DNA of 47,037 nucleotides from Thiobacillus sp. (GTDB lineage: Bacteria > Pseudomonadota > Gammaproteobacteria > Burkholderiales > Thiobacillaceae), in the NCBI GenBank assembly GCA_024709425.1, contig JANJWS010000009.1:1-47037 (forward strand). The letters run 5' to 3'. The position numbers and the translations under genes are program-made. This document shows, piece by piece, positions 34,462-44,066 of the stretch. Positions within the stretch are counted from its first letter, which is position 1, and every line of letters begins with the position of its first letter. The notes below the pieces were generated by a model. That model searched no databases and was not told the DNA's origin. It worked only from the letters and a program-made list of their open reading frames with translations.

Positions 34462-34971
34462 ATTCTCGGCATCGACCCCGGCCTGCGCCTTACCGGCTTT
34501 GGCGTCATCGAACAGACCGGGCAGAAGCTCGCCTACGTCGCCAGCGGCGTGATCAAGAGTGGCGAGGGTGAATTGCCGACCCGGCTCGGCGTGCTGTTCG
34601 CCGGACTGAACGAGGTGATCGGTACGTATCAACCCGACGCCTGCGCGGTCGAAATCGTCTTCGTGAACGTCAATCCGCAGTCGACGCTGCTGCTCGGGCA
34701 GGCGCGCGGCGCGGCGATCTGCGCGGCGGTGTCGAACGAGCTCATGGTCGCCGAATACACCGCGTTGCAGATCAAGCAGGCGGTGGTCGGCCACGGCAAG
34801 GCCGCCAAGGAGCAGGTGCAGGAGATGGTGAAGCGGCTGCTGGCCCTGCCTGTCGCGCCCACCGCCGACGCCGCCGACGCGCTCGCGTGCGCGATTGCGC
34901 ATGCCCACGGCAGCCGGCTCGGCGCGCAGTCGACCGCGGGGTATCGTGTCAAGGGCGGGCGCCTGGTTTGA
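34462..34971 (+). CDS. ruvC: Holliday-junction resolvase RuvC, normal start codon missing
   Basis: The conserved sequence begins [20 protein letters not shown] with catalytic Asp in IDPG, continues with Glu in [24 protein letters not shown], and ends with the Asp pair in [14 protein letters not shown], so all four catalytic acids are encoded. But in frame upstream to the stop at 34423 there is no ATG, GTG or TTG; codons read ...GCC TCA AGA ATT CTC. The start given is ATT at 34462, a rare initiator. The first ATG (34549) would delete the first catalytic Asp. The inverted-repeat cassette ends at 34458, so it seems to have displaced the original ATG. Activity is uncertain. Confidence 0.75.
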   Translation: MLGIDPGLRLTGFGVIEQTGQKLAYVASGVIKSGEGELPTRLGVLFAGLNEVIGTYQPDACAVEIVFVNVNPQSTLLLGQARGAAICAAVSNELMVAEYTALQIKQAVVGHGKAAKEQVQEMVKRLLALPVAPTADAADALACAIAHAHGSRLGAQSTAGYRVKGGRLV

Positions 34972-35053
34972 AAGGCCTCTTTTCACCGGCCAGTGGCCGG
35001 AGTAAGGTCGGGCGGACCTGGCAGCGCCGCAGCCAGCTGAAAGGGAACAGATC

Positions 35054-35629
35054 TTGATCGGACGCATCACCGGGACGCTCGCTGCCAAACATCCGCCGCA
35101 GGTGCTGGTCGACGTGCATGGCGTCGGCTACGAGATCGACGTGCCGATGAGCACGTTCTACAACCTGCCGGCGCTTGGCGAGACGGTGAGCCTGCTCACG
35201 CATCTGGCGGTTCGTGAAGATGCCCATCTCTTGTACGGCTTCGCCAGCGAGATCGAGCGGGCGGCGTTCCGCGAGCTTCTGAAAGTCTCTGGCATTGGCG
35301 CCAAGACTGCGCTGGCGGTGTTGTCGGGCCTCTCGGTGAACGACCTTTCCGCGGCCATCGCGGCGCAGGAGACGGGCCGCATCGTCAAGGTGCCGGGCAT
35401 CGGCAAGAAAACGGCCGAGCGTCTGCTCCTCGAACTCAAGGGCAAGCCGGTCTTCGCTGGCGCGATTGCCGGCGTCGAAGCCGCGGGGGTGTCCGATGAC
35501 GTGCGGCAGGCACTGCTGGCCCTGGGTTACAACGAGCGCGAGACCGCCGAGGCCATCCGCCAGCTGCCGGCCGATCTGCCGGTGAGCGAGGCGATCCGCC
35601 AGGCGCTGCGCGGGCTGTCGAAAGGCTGA
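35054..35629 (+). CDS. ruvA: Holliday-junction branch-migration protein RuvA
   Basis: 191 residues with a TTG start (35054) following AAGGGAAC. The OB-fold domain ([31 protein letters not shown]), tandem helix-hairpin-helix motifs ([40 protein letters not shown]) and the C-terminal RuvB-binding domain ([17 protein letters not shown]) are all present. RuvA tetramers bind four-way junctions and load RuvB. It follows ruvC by 82 bp. Confidence 0.95.
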   Translation: MIGRITGTLAAKHPPQVLVDVHGVGYEIDVPMSTFYNLPALGETVSLLTHLAVREDAHLLYGFASEIERAAFRELLKVSGIGAKTALAVLSGLSVNDLSAAIAAQETGRIVKVPGIGKKTAERLLLELKGKPVFAGAIAGVEAAGVSDDVRQALLALGYNERETAEAIRQLPADLPVSEAIRQALRGLSKG

Positions 35630-35630
35630 G

Positions 35631-37121
35631 GTGCCCCACGCCGCCACGCTCGCCCCGGTTTCACTGCGCCGCCGCGTCGGCTGGCTGCTGCTGGCGGTGG
35701 TGGGCCTCTTCGCCGCGGGCATCGCGCTCAGCATCGGGTTCAGCGTGCAGGCGGATCGCCAGGCGCGGCAGCGCCTGCTCGAACTGGAGGCAGAGCAGAC
35801 CCGGACCAGCGTGGTGCGCCTGCTCGACTATTACCATCACTTGGTGGATCACTTCGCGCAGGACCCACAACTAGTCGATCTGATGCGCTTCGGCACGGTC
35901 GAGGAGCAGGAAAGCTGGGCGGCCGGTCATCAGCGATTGCTGCCCGAAGTGCTCGGGCTCGCCTTGGTCAGTGTGCGTGGGGAAGTACGTGGTGATGCCC
36001 TGTCGTTGCGCGTCGGCCCCCAGTGTCAGCGCGACATGCAAAGCGCGGGTACGCTGTCGGACCTGCGGCCCCTGCTGCATCGTGAAATTCCAGGTGCGGA
36101 GCACTTCGACCTGGTGGCGGAAGTGCGCGACGGGGGCGGCGAGGTATTGGGTGGGGTCTTCGTCAGCCTGCGCCTGGCCCGGCTGCAGCAGATCATCGAT
36201 GACGCACTCCATCCTGGCCACGCGATTGCCCTGATCGATGCCGCGGGGAATACGATCGCAGCTCGAGGCGAGGTCGCGGGCTCCATGCAGGAAATTCGCG
36301 CGGACATCCCGAGCGCCGGCTGGACCCTGCACGTTCGAGCGCCGGTGGAGCATTTCAAGCACGGCGGCGGCATGCAGGTGGTCACCGGCCTGCTGACTCT
36401 GGCTGCGGTGCTGGCGCTGCTTGGCGGCAGCATGCTGCGCCTCCGCCGCACCATGCTGCGCGATGTCGATGCCATCCGTGACGCGCTCGCGGCGCTTGCC
36501 CGCAGCGAACCGGTACCGGCGATCGTGCCGCACTATGCCGAATTCGAGCCCGCGGCTGCCGATATCCACGGAATGGCGCTACAGCTACAGGATCAGCGTG
36601 CGCAACTCGCGCATCTCAGCCTAAGCGACCCGCTCACTGGGCTGCCCAACCGCCGCGCGTTCGAGACGCACTTTCCCCAGACGCTGGGGCTGGCGGGCCG
36701 TGGCCATCCTGTGGCGCTGGTGCTGCTGGATGTCGACCATTTCAAGGGTGTCAACGACCGTTTTGGCCATGGTGTCGGGGATCAGGTCCTGCTGGCATTG
36801 GCGCAGGCGCTGCGTGCGGTGACCCGCCAGGCCGACCTCGCAGCACGCCTGGCCGGGGACGAATTCGCTGCGCTGCTTACCGGGCTCGACGCGGCCGGCG
36901 TGGCGGGGTGGTACCAGCGTCTCGCAGAGCGTTTCCAGCGCGAACTCGACAGCCTTGGTCTCGATTTGCATACGGGCCTCAGTGCCGGGCAGACCTGGCT
37001 TGACGGGGCTGTCGAGGATTCCCTCAGCCACGTGCTCGCCCGTGCGGATCGTGCACTCTATGCTGCGAAAGCACGCGGACGCCGTCAGTTGGTGCAGGAC
37101 GATGCATCGACCGCGGAGTAG
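35631..37121 (+). CDS. Membrane diguanylate cyclase with periplasmic sensor domain (AGDEF)
   Basis: 496 residues with a GTG start directly after the ruvA stop. One membrane helix at 16-37, a periplasmic domain of about 210 residues, a second helix at about 251-270, and a GGDEF domain (about 325-490) with SLSDPLTGLPNRRAFE, LDVDHFKGVNDRFGHGVGDQVL and the active-site variant AGDEF at 408-412. An RxxD inhibitory site (RQAD, 399-402) lies five residues before it. AGDEF variants are known to be active in some proteins, so cyclic-di-GMP synthesis is likely. It lies between ruvA and ruvB, an unusual position. Confidence 0.92.
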   Translation: MPHAATLAPVSLRRRVGWLLLAVVGLFAAGIALSIGFSVQADRQARQRLLELEAEQTRTSVVRLLDYYHHLVDHFAQDPQLVDLMRFGTVEEQESWAAGHQRLLPEVLGLALVSVRGEVRGDALSLRVGPQCQRDMQSAGTLSDLRPLLHREIPGAEHFDLVAEVRDGGGEVLGGVFVSLRLARLQQIIDDALHPGHAIALIDAAGNTIAARGEVAGSMQEIRADIPSAGWTLHVRAPVEHFKHGGGMQVVTGLLTLAAVLALLGGSMLRLRRTMLRDVDAIRDALAALARSEPVPAIVPHYAEFEPAAADIHGMALQLQDQRAQLAHLSLSDPLTGLPNRRAFETHFPQTLGLAGRGHPVALVLLDVDHFKGVNDRFGHGVGDQVLLALAQALRAVTRQADLAARLAGDEFAALLTGLDAAGVAGWYQRLAERFQRELDSLGLDLHTGLSAGQTWLDGAVEDSLSHVLARADRALYAAKARGRRQLVQDDASTAE

Positions 37122-37148
37122 AATCGCCGCTTGTCCGCATCGTCTGCC

Positions 37149-38180
37149 ATGATCGAAACCGACCGCCTCATCGCCCCCGCTGCCGTCAGCCCGCAGGAAG
37201 AGCAGATCGAACGCGCGCTGCGCCCGCGCACGCTGGCCGAATACGTCGGCCAGGCCAAGGCACGCGAGCAGTTGGAGATCTTCATCCATGCCGCCAGGAA
37301 GCGCAGCGAGGCGCTCGACCATGTGCTGCTGTTCGGCCCGCCGGGGTTGGGCAAGACCACGCTGGCGCACATCATCGCGCGCGAGATGGGGGTGAACCTG
37401 CGGCAGACCTCCGGTCCGGTGCTGGAGCGTGCCGGCGACCTCGCCGCGCTGCTCACCAACCTGGAACCGCACGACGTTCTCTTTATCGACGAAATCCATC
37501 GCCTGTCGCCGGTGGTTGAAGAGGTGCTGTATCCCGCGCTGGAGGATTTCCAGATCGATATCATGATCGGCGAAGGCCCCGCGGCACGCTCGGTCAAGCT
37601 TGATCTGCCGCCGTTCACCCTGGTCGGCGCCACCACGCGCGCCGGTATGCTCACCAATCCGCTGCGCGACCGTTTCGGCATCGTTGCCCGACTGGAGTTT
37701 TATTCTGCGGAAGAACTCGGCTACATCGTGCATCGCTCGGCGGGCCTGTTGCAGATGAACCTGGAAGAGGCCGGCGCGCTGGAGATTGCGCGCCGTTCGC
37801 GCGGCACCCCGCGCATTGCCAACCGCCTGCTGCGCCGGGTGCGCGATTACGCCGAAGTGAAGGCGGGCGGGCAGGCCACCGGCGCGGTGGCGGATGCGGC
37901 ACTGGTGATGCTCGACGTCGACCGTGCCGGGCTCGATGTCATGGACCGGAAACTCCTGTCGGCAGTGGTCGAGAAATTCATGGGGGGCCCGGTCGGGCTC
38001 GACAACCTGGCCGCCGCCATCGGCGAGGAACGCGACACCATCGAGGACGTGCTGGAACCCTATCTCATCCAGCAGGGCTACCTGCAGCGCACGCCGCGCG
38101 GGCGCATCGCCACGCCGCTCGCTTACCGGCATCTCGGCCTGGTTCCGCCGTCCGCCACGCCCAACGCGGACCTGTTCTGA
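37149..38180 (+). CDS. ruvB: Holliday-junction branch-migration ATPase RuvB
   Basis: 343 residues from [13 protein letters not shown]+ ATPase with Walker [16 protein letters not shown], Walker [11 protein letters not shown], sensor [20 protein letters not shown] and the C-terminal winged helix ([18 protein letters not shown]). It drives branch migration as hexameric rings on RuvA-bound junctions. A TTG six codons upstream exists but the ATG fits the family. The last base overlaps the ybgC start (TGATG). Confidence 0.97.
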   Translation: MIETDRLIAPAAVSPQEEQIERALRPRTLAEYVGQAKAREQLEIFIHAARKRSEALDHVLLFGPPGLGKTTLAHIIAREMGVNLRQTSGPVLERAGDLAALLTNLEPHDVLFIDEIHRLSPVVEEVLYPALEDFQIDIMIGEGPAARSVKLDLPPFTLVGATTRAGMLTNPLRDRFGIVARLEFYSAEELGYIVHRSAGLLQMNLEEAGALEIARRSRGTPRIANRLLRRVRDYAEVKAGGQATGAVADAALVMLDVDRAGLDVMDRKLLSAVVEKFMGGPVGLDNLAAAIGEERDTIEDVLEPYLIQQGYLQRTPRGRIATPLAYRHLGLVPPSATPNADLF

Positions 38181-38581
38181 TGGCGTTCGTCTGGCCGGTG
38201 CGCGTGTATTGGGAAGACACCGATGCTGGGGGCGTGGTGTATTACGCCAACTATCTCAAATTCATGGAACGCGCCCGCAGCGAGTGGCTACGCGCCCATG
38301 GCTTCGAGCAGGACGTGCTGCGCGGGCGCGATGGCGTGGTGTTCGTGGTTCGCCGCGTTGAAATCGATTATCTCGCCCCGGCACACTTCAACGATCCGCT
38401 CGAAGTCACGGTGGAACTCGCCGCCAATGGACGGGTCAGCCTCGATGTGCATCAGGTTGTCAGCACCGGGCCAACCCGGTTGGCTTCGGCGGCGGTGAAG
38501 CTTGCCTGCGTCGATGCAGTGCGGTTCAAACCCGTTAAAATACCCGAGCCCATTCTCCACGCCCTGGCCCGCGCGACGTGA
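38180..38581 (+). CDS. ybgC: Tol-Pal-associated acyl-CoA thioesterase YbgC
   Basis: 133 residues, hotdog fold. The motif YWEDTDAGGVVYYANYLKFMERARSEWLR contains the catalytic Asp15. YbgC hydrolyses short acyl-CoA or acyl-ACP thioesters and interacts with phospholipid synthesis; its link to Tol-Pal is genomic. It overlaps ruvB by one base and tolQ by four (GTGA), so it is the first gene of the tol operon. Confidence 0.94.
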   Translation: MAFVWPVRVYWEDTDAGGVVYYANYLKFMERARSEWLRAHGFEQDVLRGRDGVVFVVRRVEIDYLAPAHFNDPLEVTVELAANGRVSLDVHQVVSTGPTRLASAAVKLACVDAVRFKPVKIPEPILHALARAT

Positions 38582-39270
38582 ACGCCGAACTCAACCAAGA
38601 TCTTTCCCTGTTTCAACTGATCGCGCATGCGTCGATGCCGGTGCAGCTTGTCATGGCCTTGCTGCTCGTCGCGTCGCTCATGTCGTGGTGGTTCATCTTC
38701 GTCAAGCTGTTCGCATTGAAGCGCGCGCAGCGTCTGACCGACGATTTCGAGCGTGAATTCTGGGGCGGCGGCGATATCAATGCCATGTATCAGCGCGTCG
38801 CGGCCGAACGTGAAAGTGCCGGCGAGATCGCTCGCATCTTCGAGGCCGGGTTCCGCGAGTTCATGAAGCTTCGTCGCCAGGCCGGGCTGAGCGTGAACGT
38901 CATCATGGACGGCACTCGCCGTGCCATGCGCGCCACCTTCCAGCGCGAGCTCGACGGGTTGGACGCCCACCTCTCCTTTCTCGCGACCGTGGGCTCGGTG
39001 TCGCCGTATGTCGGTCTGTTCGGCACGGTGTGGGGCATCATGATCGCCTTCATGGGACTGTCGAGCGTCGCGCAGGCCACGCTGGCGCAGGTCGCCCCGG
39101 GTATCGCGGAGGCGCTCATCGCCACGGCCATGGGACTGTTCGCCGCGATTCCCGCGGTGGTCGGTTACAACCGCTACACGCACGACATCGATCGCCTCGC
39201 CAACCGCATGGAGAGCTTCATGGAAGAGTTCTCCAACATCCTGCAGCGGCAGACCACCACGAAACTTTGA
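38578..39270 (+). CDS. tolQ: Tol-Pal proton channel subunit TolQ
   Basis: 230 residues with a GTG start overlapping ybgC. Three membrane helices: about 20-42 (VQLVMALLLVASLMSWWFIF), and a pair near 135-195 with FLATVGSVSPYVGLFGTVWGIMIAF and GIAEALIATAMGLFAAIPAVVGYNRY, the MotA/TolQ/ExbB signature. TolQ5-TolR2 forms the motor that energises TolA with the proton-motive force. One base separates it from tolR. Confidence 0.96.
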   Translation: MNAELNQDLSLFQLIAHASMPVQLVMALLLVASLMSWWFIFVKLFALKRAQRLTDDFEREFWGGGDINAMYQRVAAERESAGEIARIFEAGFREFMKLRRQAGLSVNVIMDGTRRAMRATFQRELDGLDAHLSFLATVGSVSPYVGLFGTVWGIMIAFMGLSSVAQATLAQVAPGIAEALIATAMGLFAAIPAVVGYNRYTHDIDRLANRMESFMEEFSNILQRQTTTKL

Positions 39271-39271
39271 C

Positions 39272-39678
<407 letters not shown>

Positions 39679-39682
<4 letters not shown>

Positions 39683-40581
39683 ACGTTCCGGCCGACGCTC
39701 CCTTCGTCTCCCGTCCCGCAAGCAACCTCGCCGCCGGTCTTCTGGCGCTGGGCGTGCATGGCCTGTTCCTCCTGTTGCTGGTGTTCGGCGTGTCGTGGCA
39801 GACGCAGCATCCGGCGCCGGTGATGGTCGACTTGTGGGAAGCGTTGCCGCAGGTTTCGCGCCCGCCCCCAGAACCGGCCCCCACACCTGCCGCGGCCCCC
39901 CCACCTCCGCCCGAACCGGTGAAACAACCCGAACCGGTCAAGGTCGAGCCGCCGCCCAGGCCGTCGGCCAAGGAAATCCCGCCGCCGCCCCCCCCCGACA
40001 TCGCGCTGGAAAAGAAGAAGGCTGAAGCGGAACAGTTGAAGAAACTGAAAGCGATTCAGGCCGCCGAGGAAAAGGCACTGGCGGACGCCGTGCGAGCGGA
40101 GGCGGATGCCATGAAGCAGGCACGCGACCGGCAGATCGCGGAACAAAAGCGGCGCGAACTGCTGCAGCAGATGGAAGAAGAGGAGTTGATGCAGCGCATG
40201 ACGGAGGAGGATGCCGCGCGCGAAGCACGCGAGACGCGCGTGGCGCGGGAAACCGCCGTGCGGCTGGCGGCCAGCCGACGCCAGGCTGAAGTTGCGAGTG
40301 TCGTCGGTGAGTATCGCAACCAGATCAGCGCGAAGGTCCGCGGCAACACCCGCGTACCGGAAGGCTTGAAGGGCAATCCAGAAGTGCGTTGCCTGGTGAA
40401 GCTGCTGCCGACCGGCGAGGTGCAAAGCGTGAAGGTCTCGCAATCGAGTGGCAATCCGGCCTATGACGACGCCGTGGTGCGGGCGATCGAGAGATCCTCG
40501 CCGCTGCCGCTGCCGGCCGACCGCGATGCACGTGCTCAGTTCGTGCCGGAACTTTCCTTCGTGCATCGCCCCAAAGAGTGA
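39679..40581 (+). CDS. tolA: Cell-envelope integrity protein TolA
   Basis: 300 residues. N-terminal membrane anchor (about 15-38), a Pro-rich linker (EPAPTPAAAPPPPPEPVK), a long charged helix of Glu, Lys and Arg (about 112-210), and a C-terminal TonB/TolA domain (YRNQISAKVRGNTRVPEGLKGNPEVRCLVKLLPTGEVQSVKVSQSSGNPAYDDAVVRAI). TolA links the TolQR motor to TolB and Pal across the periplasm. The helical domain is shorter than in E. coli, common in betaproteobacteria. Confidence 0.94.
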
Positions 40582-40615
40582 TGCCGGGCGGCCTGCGGCC
40601 CGCCCATGTTAATAT

Positions 40616-40637
40616 CAGGCGCTCCCGAGAGCGCCTG
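40616..40637 (+). promoter_or_regulatory. Hairpin just before tolB
   Basis: CAGGCGCTC-CCGA-GAGCGCCTG forms a perfect 9-bp stem, with no T tract, ending about 20 bases before the tolB ATG. A weaker GGGCGG/CCGCCC hairpin lies 10 bp upstream. It may mask initiation or protect mRNA and could set the TolB level relative to TolA. Confidence 0.45.
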
Positions 40638-40657
40638 CCACCGTGATCCCCGTGCCC

Positions 40658-41932
40658 ATGCTGCGTGCCGTCCTGCTGTTGCCCCTGCTTTTTTTGGTTA
40701 GCCTGATGGCGCCGTTCTCCGTTCGTGCTGCGATGGAAATCCAGGTGATCGGTGGCGCGGCCAACAAGATCGCGGTGGCGATGGTTCCGTTCCAGACGGC
40801 ACCGGGCCAGCCCGCCCCCGCGTTGACGCAGATCGCCGGTGACGATCTCAACCGTAGTGGACAGTTCCGGCTCGTTGACAGCAGCGGCGCGCAGCAGCCA
40901 ATCGAACTGTCGCAGGTCGACTACGGCGTATGGCGGGGCAAGGGGGCCGAAGCCCTGGTCATCGGCCAGGTCATGCCACTTCCCGGCGGACGTTTCGAAG
41001 TGCGCTTCCGGCTCGTCGATGTTGTACGCCAAACCCAGCTGGCCGGCTACAGCTACAACATTTCACCGGTCCAATGGCGCGCCACTGCGCACCAGATCGC
41101 GGACATCGTCTACGAAAAGCTCACCGGGGTGAAGGGCGCATTCAGCAGCCGTATCGCCTATGTGCAGAAACAGGGCAAGCGCTACGAACTGAAGGTTGCC
41201 GATGCGGACGGCCAGAATCCCCGTACCGTGGTGCGGTCCAGCGAGTCGATCATTTCGCCGCGCTTCTCGCCCGATGGAGGCCGGATCGCCTACGTTTCGT
41301 TCGAGGACAAGAAACCGATCGTCTATGTGCAGTCGCTCGCCGACGGCGCGCGGCGCAAGGTGGCTGCATTCAAGGGTTCCAACTCCGCACCGGCGTGGTC
41401 GCCCGACGGCAAGCGCCTTGCCGTCGTCCTGACACGGGACGAAGCGTCGCAGATCTACCTCATCAACGACGACGGCAGCGGGCTCACGCGCCTGACCCAG
41501 GGCGGCAACCTCGACACCGAACCAGTTTTCTCGCCCGACGGCCAGACCGTGTACTTTTCTTCCGACCGCGGTGGCAGTCCGCAGATCTACCGCATACCGG
41601 CCAGCGGTGGTGATGTGCGCCGCGTCACCTTCAGCGGCACTTACAACGTTTCGCCCGCGGTCAGTCCCGACGGCCGCCATCTCGCCTATGTCAGCCGCGA
41701 TGGCGGCCGCTTCCAGGTCACGCTGCACGAGCTGGCCTCGGGCCAGACGCGTGTACTGACCGATTCCGCGCGCGACGAGTCACCCAGTTTCGCCCCCAAC
41801 GGCCAGTCGGTGCTATATGCAACGGTGCTGGGGGGGCGCGGTATCCTCGGCACCACGAGCCTCGACGGCAGGACGCGTGCCCGCCTGTCCGAGCAGGGCG
41901 TCGACGCGCGCGAACCGAACTGGGGCCGCTGA
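40658..41932 (+). CDS. tolB: Tol-Pal translocation protein TolB
   Basis: 424 residues from the ATG (GTG at 40643 is an alternative). A Sec signal peptide MLRAVLLLPLLFLVSLMAPF is followed by the N-terminal domain (AMEIQVIGGAANKIAVAMVPF) and a six-bladed beta propeller with repeated WSPDGKRLAVV/FSPDGGRIAYVS-type motifs. TolB is periplasmic, binds Pal and relays the TolA pull. It lies 76 bp downstream of tolA, after two hairpins. Confidence 0.96.
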   Translation: MLRAVLLLPLLFLVSLMAPFSVRAAMEIQVIGGAANKIAVAMVPFQTAPGQPAPALTQIAGDDLNRSGQFRLVDSSGAQQPIELSQVDYGVWRGKGAEALVIGQVMPLPGGRFEVRFRLVDVVRQTQLAGYSYNISPVQWRATAHQIADIVYEKLTGVKGAFSSRIAYVQKQGKRYELKVADADGQNPRTVVRSSESIISPRFSPDGGRIAYVSFEDKKPIVYVQSLADGARRKVAAFKGSNSAPAWSPDGKRLAVVLTRDEASQIYLINDDGSGLTRLTQGGNLDTEPVFSPDGQTVYFSSDRGGSPQIYRIPASGGDVRRVTFSGTYNVSPAVSPDGRHLAYVSRDGGRFQVTLHELASGQTRVLTDSARDESPSFAPNGQSVLYATVLGGRGILGTTSLDGRTRARLSEQGVDAREPNWGR

Positions 41933-41981
41933 CCTGCCGGACGCTCCAATGACACAGTATTCATCCAATGGAGGAAGCACA

Positions 41982-42569
41982 ATGAACAGACTTGTATGGC
42001 CATTCCTGCTGGCGCTGGCCCTGTCCGCATGCGGATCAACCGGGGGCACTCAGGCAACCGTCGAAGACCGCACCGGCGGCACGAGCGGGGGGGCGACCAC
42101 TACAGGCACCGGGACCGCCGCGACGGGGGGGGCGGAAACCACTGCGCTGGGCGCGCAAGGTGTCGCTGGCAGCGCTCTGGACGGCCGCCAGATGGACCAT
42201 TCGGGCGATCCGCGCAAGGATCCGGCCAGCCCCTTGTCGTCGCGCAGCATCTTTTTTGATTTCGACAAGTATGTGGTCAAGGATGAATACCGCAATGTGC
42301 TCGAGGCCCACGCCGGCTACCTGCGCGCACGCCGTGATGCTCGGGTGATCCTGCAGGGCAACACCGACGAGCGTGGCAGCCGCGAATACAACCTGGCGCT
42401 GGGGCAGAAGCGTGCCGAAGCCGTGCGTCGCGCGCTCGCCCTGCTCGGTGTGCCGGATGCCCAGATGGAGGCCGTGAGCTTTGGCGAGGAAAAGCTGCGC
42501 AACGAAGGTGACACGGAAGAAGCCCACGCCGTGAACCGTCGCACCGACATCGTCTACACCGACGAATGA
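41982..42569 (+). CDS. pal: Peptidoglycan-associated lipoprotein Pal
   Basis: 195 residues with a strong GGAGGAAGC ribosome binding site. Lipobox ALSACGS (Cys17) directs lipidation; a long low-complexity Gly/Thr/Ala linker (about 20-70) is unusual in length. The OmpA-like domain has FFDFDKYVVKDEYRNVLEAHAGYL and GNTDERGSREYNLALGQKRAEAVRRAL, the peptidoglycan-binding signature. It anchors the outer membrane to the cell wall. Confidence 0.95.
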   Translation: MNRLVWPFLLALALSACGSTGGTQATVEDRTGGTSGGATTTGTGTAATGGAETTALGAQGVAGSALDGRQMDHSGDPRKDPASPLSSRSIFFDFDKYVVKDEYRNVLEAHAGYLRARRDARVILQGNTDERGSREYNLALGQKRAEAVRRALALLGVPDAQMEAVSFGEEKLRNEGDTEEAHAVNRRTDIVYTDE

Positions 42570-42576
42570 CGGTTTC

Positions 42577-43410
42577 ATGTCGATGCTGCGTCGCCTGGCC
42601 CCGCTGCTGATTGTTTCGCTCGCCTGCGCGGCGCCGGCGTGGGCCAATCCCGAGCTCGCACGCCAGGTGCAGGCGCTCAATGAACGGCTTGCCCGCATCG
42701 AAGGGGTGATCCAGCAGAACCAGGAGCTGCTCGGGTTGCTCAAGGAAGTCGAGACGCTCAAGGCGGAACTCGCGCGGCTACGTGGCCAGGCCGAGATGCA
42801 CACGCACCAGCTGGACACGCTTGGCAAGCGGCAGAACGATCTCTACGTCGACCTCGACCAGCGTCTCGGTGAGCTCACGAAGTCCGTGCGGCCGCCCGAA
42901 GCCGTCGCGGTACCGGCACCCGTTGTCGCGGCGCCCGCCGCACCTGCTGCGCCCGCGGCCTCCGTTGTGGCAGCCGATGCGCCTGCGCCGCCTGCTCCCA
43001 AGCCGGCCGCCCCCCCGGCTCCCCAGCTCGATCCGCTGGTCGAGTCGCGCACTTACGAAACCGCGCTCGGCCATTTCCGCGAAGGCAACTACGCAGCCGC
43101 CATCGCCGGCTTTCGTGGTTTTCTCAAGGCCTATCCGGATAGCACGCTCGCCTCCAACGCACAATACTGGATCGGTTATTCCTATTACTCATTGAAGGAC
43201 TACAAGTCCGCGCTCGCGCATCAGCAGAAGCTTGTCGCGGCTTACCCCACCAGCGCCAAAGTGCCCGACGCGATGCTCAACATCGCCACCAACCAGATCG
43301 CCCTCGACAATCTCGATGCGGCGAAGATGACCTTGCAGGAGCTGGTAGCCCGGCATCCGGGCACGCAGGCGGCAAACCTGGCTGCGCGTCGCCTGGCTGC
43401 CCTCAAGTAA
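42577..43410 (+). CDS. cpoB: Cell-division coordinator CpoB (YbgF)
   Basis: 277 residues. Signal peptide ending in APAWA, a coiled coil (about 26-80, LARQVQALNERLARIEGVIQ) for trimerisation, a Pro/Ala-rich linker, and three TPR motifs (YETALGHFREGNYAAAIAGFRGFLKAYP, NAQYWIGYSYYSLKDYKSAL, PDAMLNIATNQIALDNLDAAK). CpoB coordinates peptidoglycan synthesis with Tol-driven constriction. It closes the tol operon 7 bp after pal; queE follows closely. Confidence 0.94.
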   Translation: MSMLRRLAPLLIVSLACAAPAWANPELARQVQALNERLARIEGVIQQNQELLGLLKEVETLKAELARLRGQAEMHTHQLDTLGKRQNDLYVDLDQRLGELTKSVRPPEAVAVPAPVVAAPAAPAAPAASVVAADAPAPPAPKPAAPPAPQLDPLVESRTYETALGHFREGNYAAAIAGFRGFLKAYPDSTLASNAQYWIGYSYYSLKDYKSALAHQQKLVAAYPTSAKVPDAMLNIATNQIALDNLDAAKMTLQELVARHPGTQAANLAARRLAALK

Positions 43411-43430
43411 CCGTCGTGAGCGCGCCGCCC

Positions 43431-44066
43431 ATGCTTCGTGTGACGGAGGTCTTCCTGTCGTTGCAGGGTGAGACCAGCCGCGCCGGTCTGCCCACCGTGT
43501 TCGTGCGCCTTACGGGTTGCCCGTTGCGTTGTCGCTGGTGTGACACGCCCTATAGCTTTCATGGTGGCGAGGCAGTGCCCCTGCCGTTGTTGCTTGCGCG
43601 CGTCGCAGACTATGGTGTGCCGACTGTGTGCGTTACCGGCGGCGAGCCGCTGGCGCAGAAGCACAGCCTCGCCCTGCTCGCGGCGCTATGTGACGCCGGC
43701 CATTCGGTGTCCCTGGAAACCAGCGGTGCTCTCGACATCGCCGGAGTCGATCCGCGCGTCTCGCGGATCGTCGACATCAAGCCGCCAGGTTCGGGCGAGG
43801 CCGACCGCAACCACTGGGAGAACCTCACGCACCTCACCGCGCACGACGAGATCAAGTTCGTGCTCGCCAGCCGCGCCGACTACGATTGGGCACGTGACGT
43901 GTTGCGCGACGAGCGGCTCGACCGCATCTGCCCCGTGCTGTTCTCGCCGGTGCAGGGCGAGCTCGCACCGGAGGATCTGGCGGAATGGATCCTGCAAGAT
44001 CGCCTGCCGGTGCGCATGCAGGTGCAGTTGCACAAGATCCTGTGGGGGAGTGCGCCAGGACGATGA
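43431..44066 (+). CDS. queE: 7-carboxy-7-deazaguanine synthase QueE
   Basis: 211 residues from the ATG at 43431 (GTG at 43416 possible). The opening [41 protein letters not shown] shows the substrate loop and the radical SAM cysteines Cys30, Cys34, Cys37. VTGGEPLAQ follows. It converts 6-carboxytetrahydropterin to 7-carboxy-7-deazaguanine in queuosine synthesis. It ends ATGA-overlapped with queC. Placement directly after cpoB is frequent in proteobacteria. Confidence 0.94.
   Translation: MLRVTEVFLSLQGETSRAGLPTVFVRLTGCPLRCRWCDTPYSFHGGEAVPLPLLLARVADYGVPTVCVTGGEPLAQKHSLALLAALCDAGHSVSLETSGALDIAGVDPRVSRIVDIKPPGSGEADRNHWENLTHLTAHDEIKFVLASRADYDWARDVLRDERLDRICPVLFSPVQGELAPEDLAEWILQDRLPVRMQVQLHKILWGSAPGR

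Noticed and set aside
34549..34971. RuvC starting at the first ATG (34549)
   Set aside because: This would delete the ILGIDPG segment with a catalytic Asp although that segment is encoded intact just upstream; kept only as a remark in the ruvC entry.
43411..43430. preQ1 riboswitch upstream of queE/queC
   Set aside because: Only 20 bp separate cpoB from queE and no aptamer-like structure fits.
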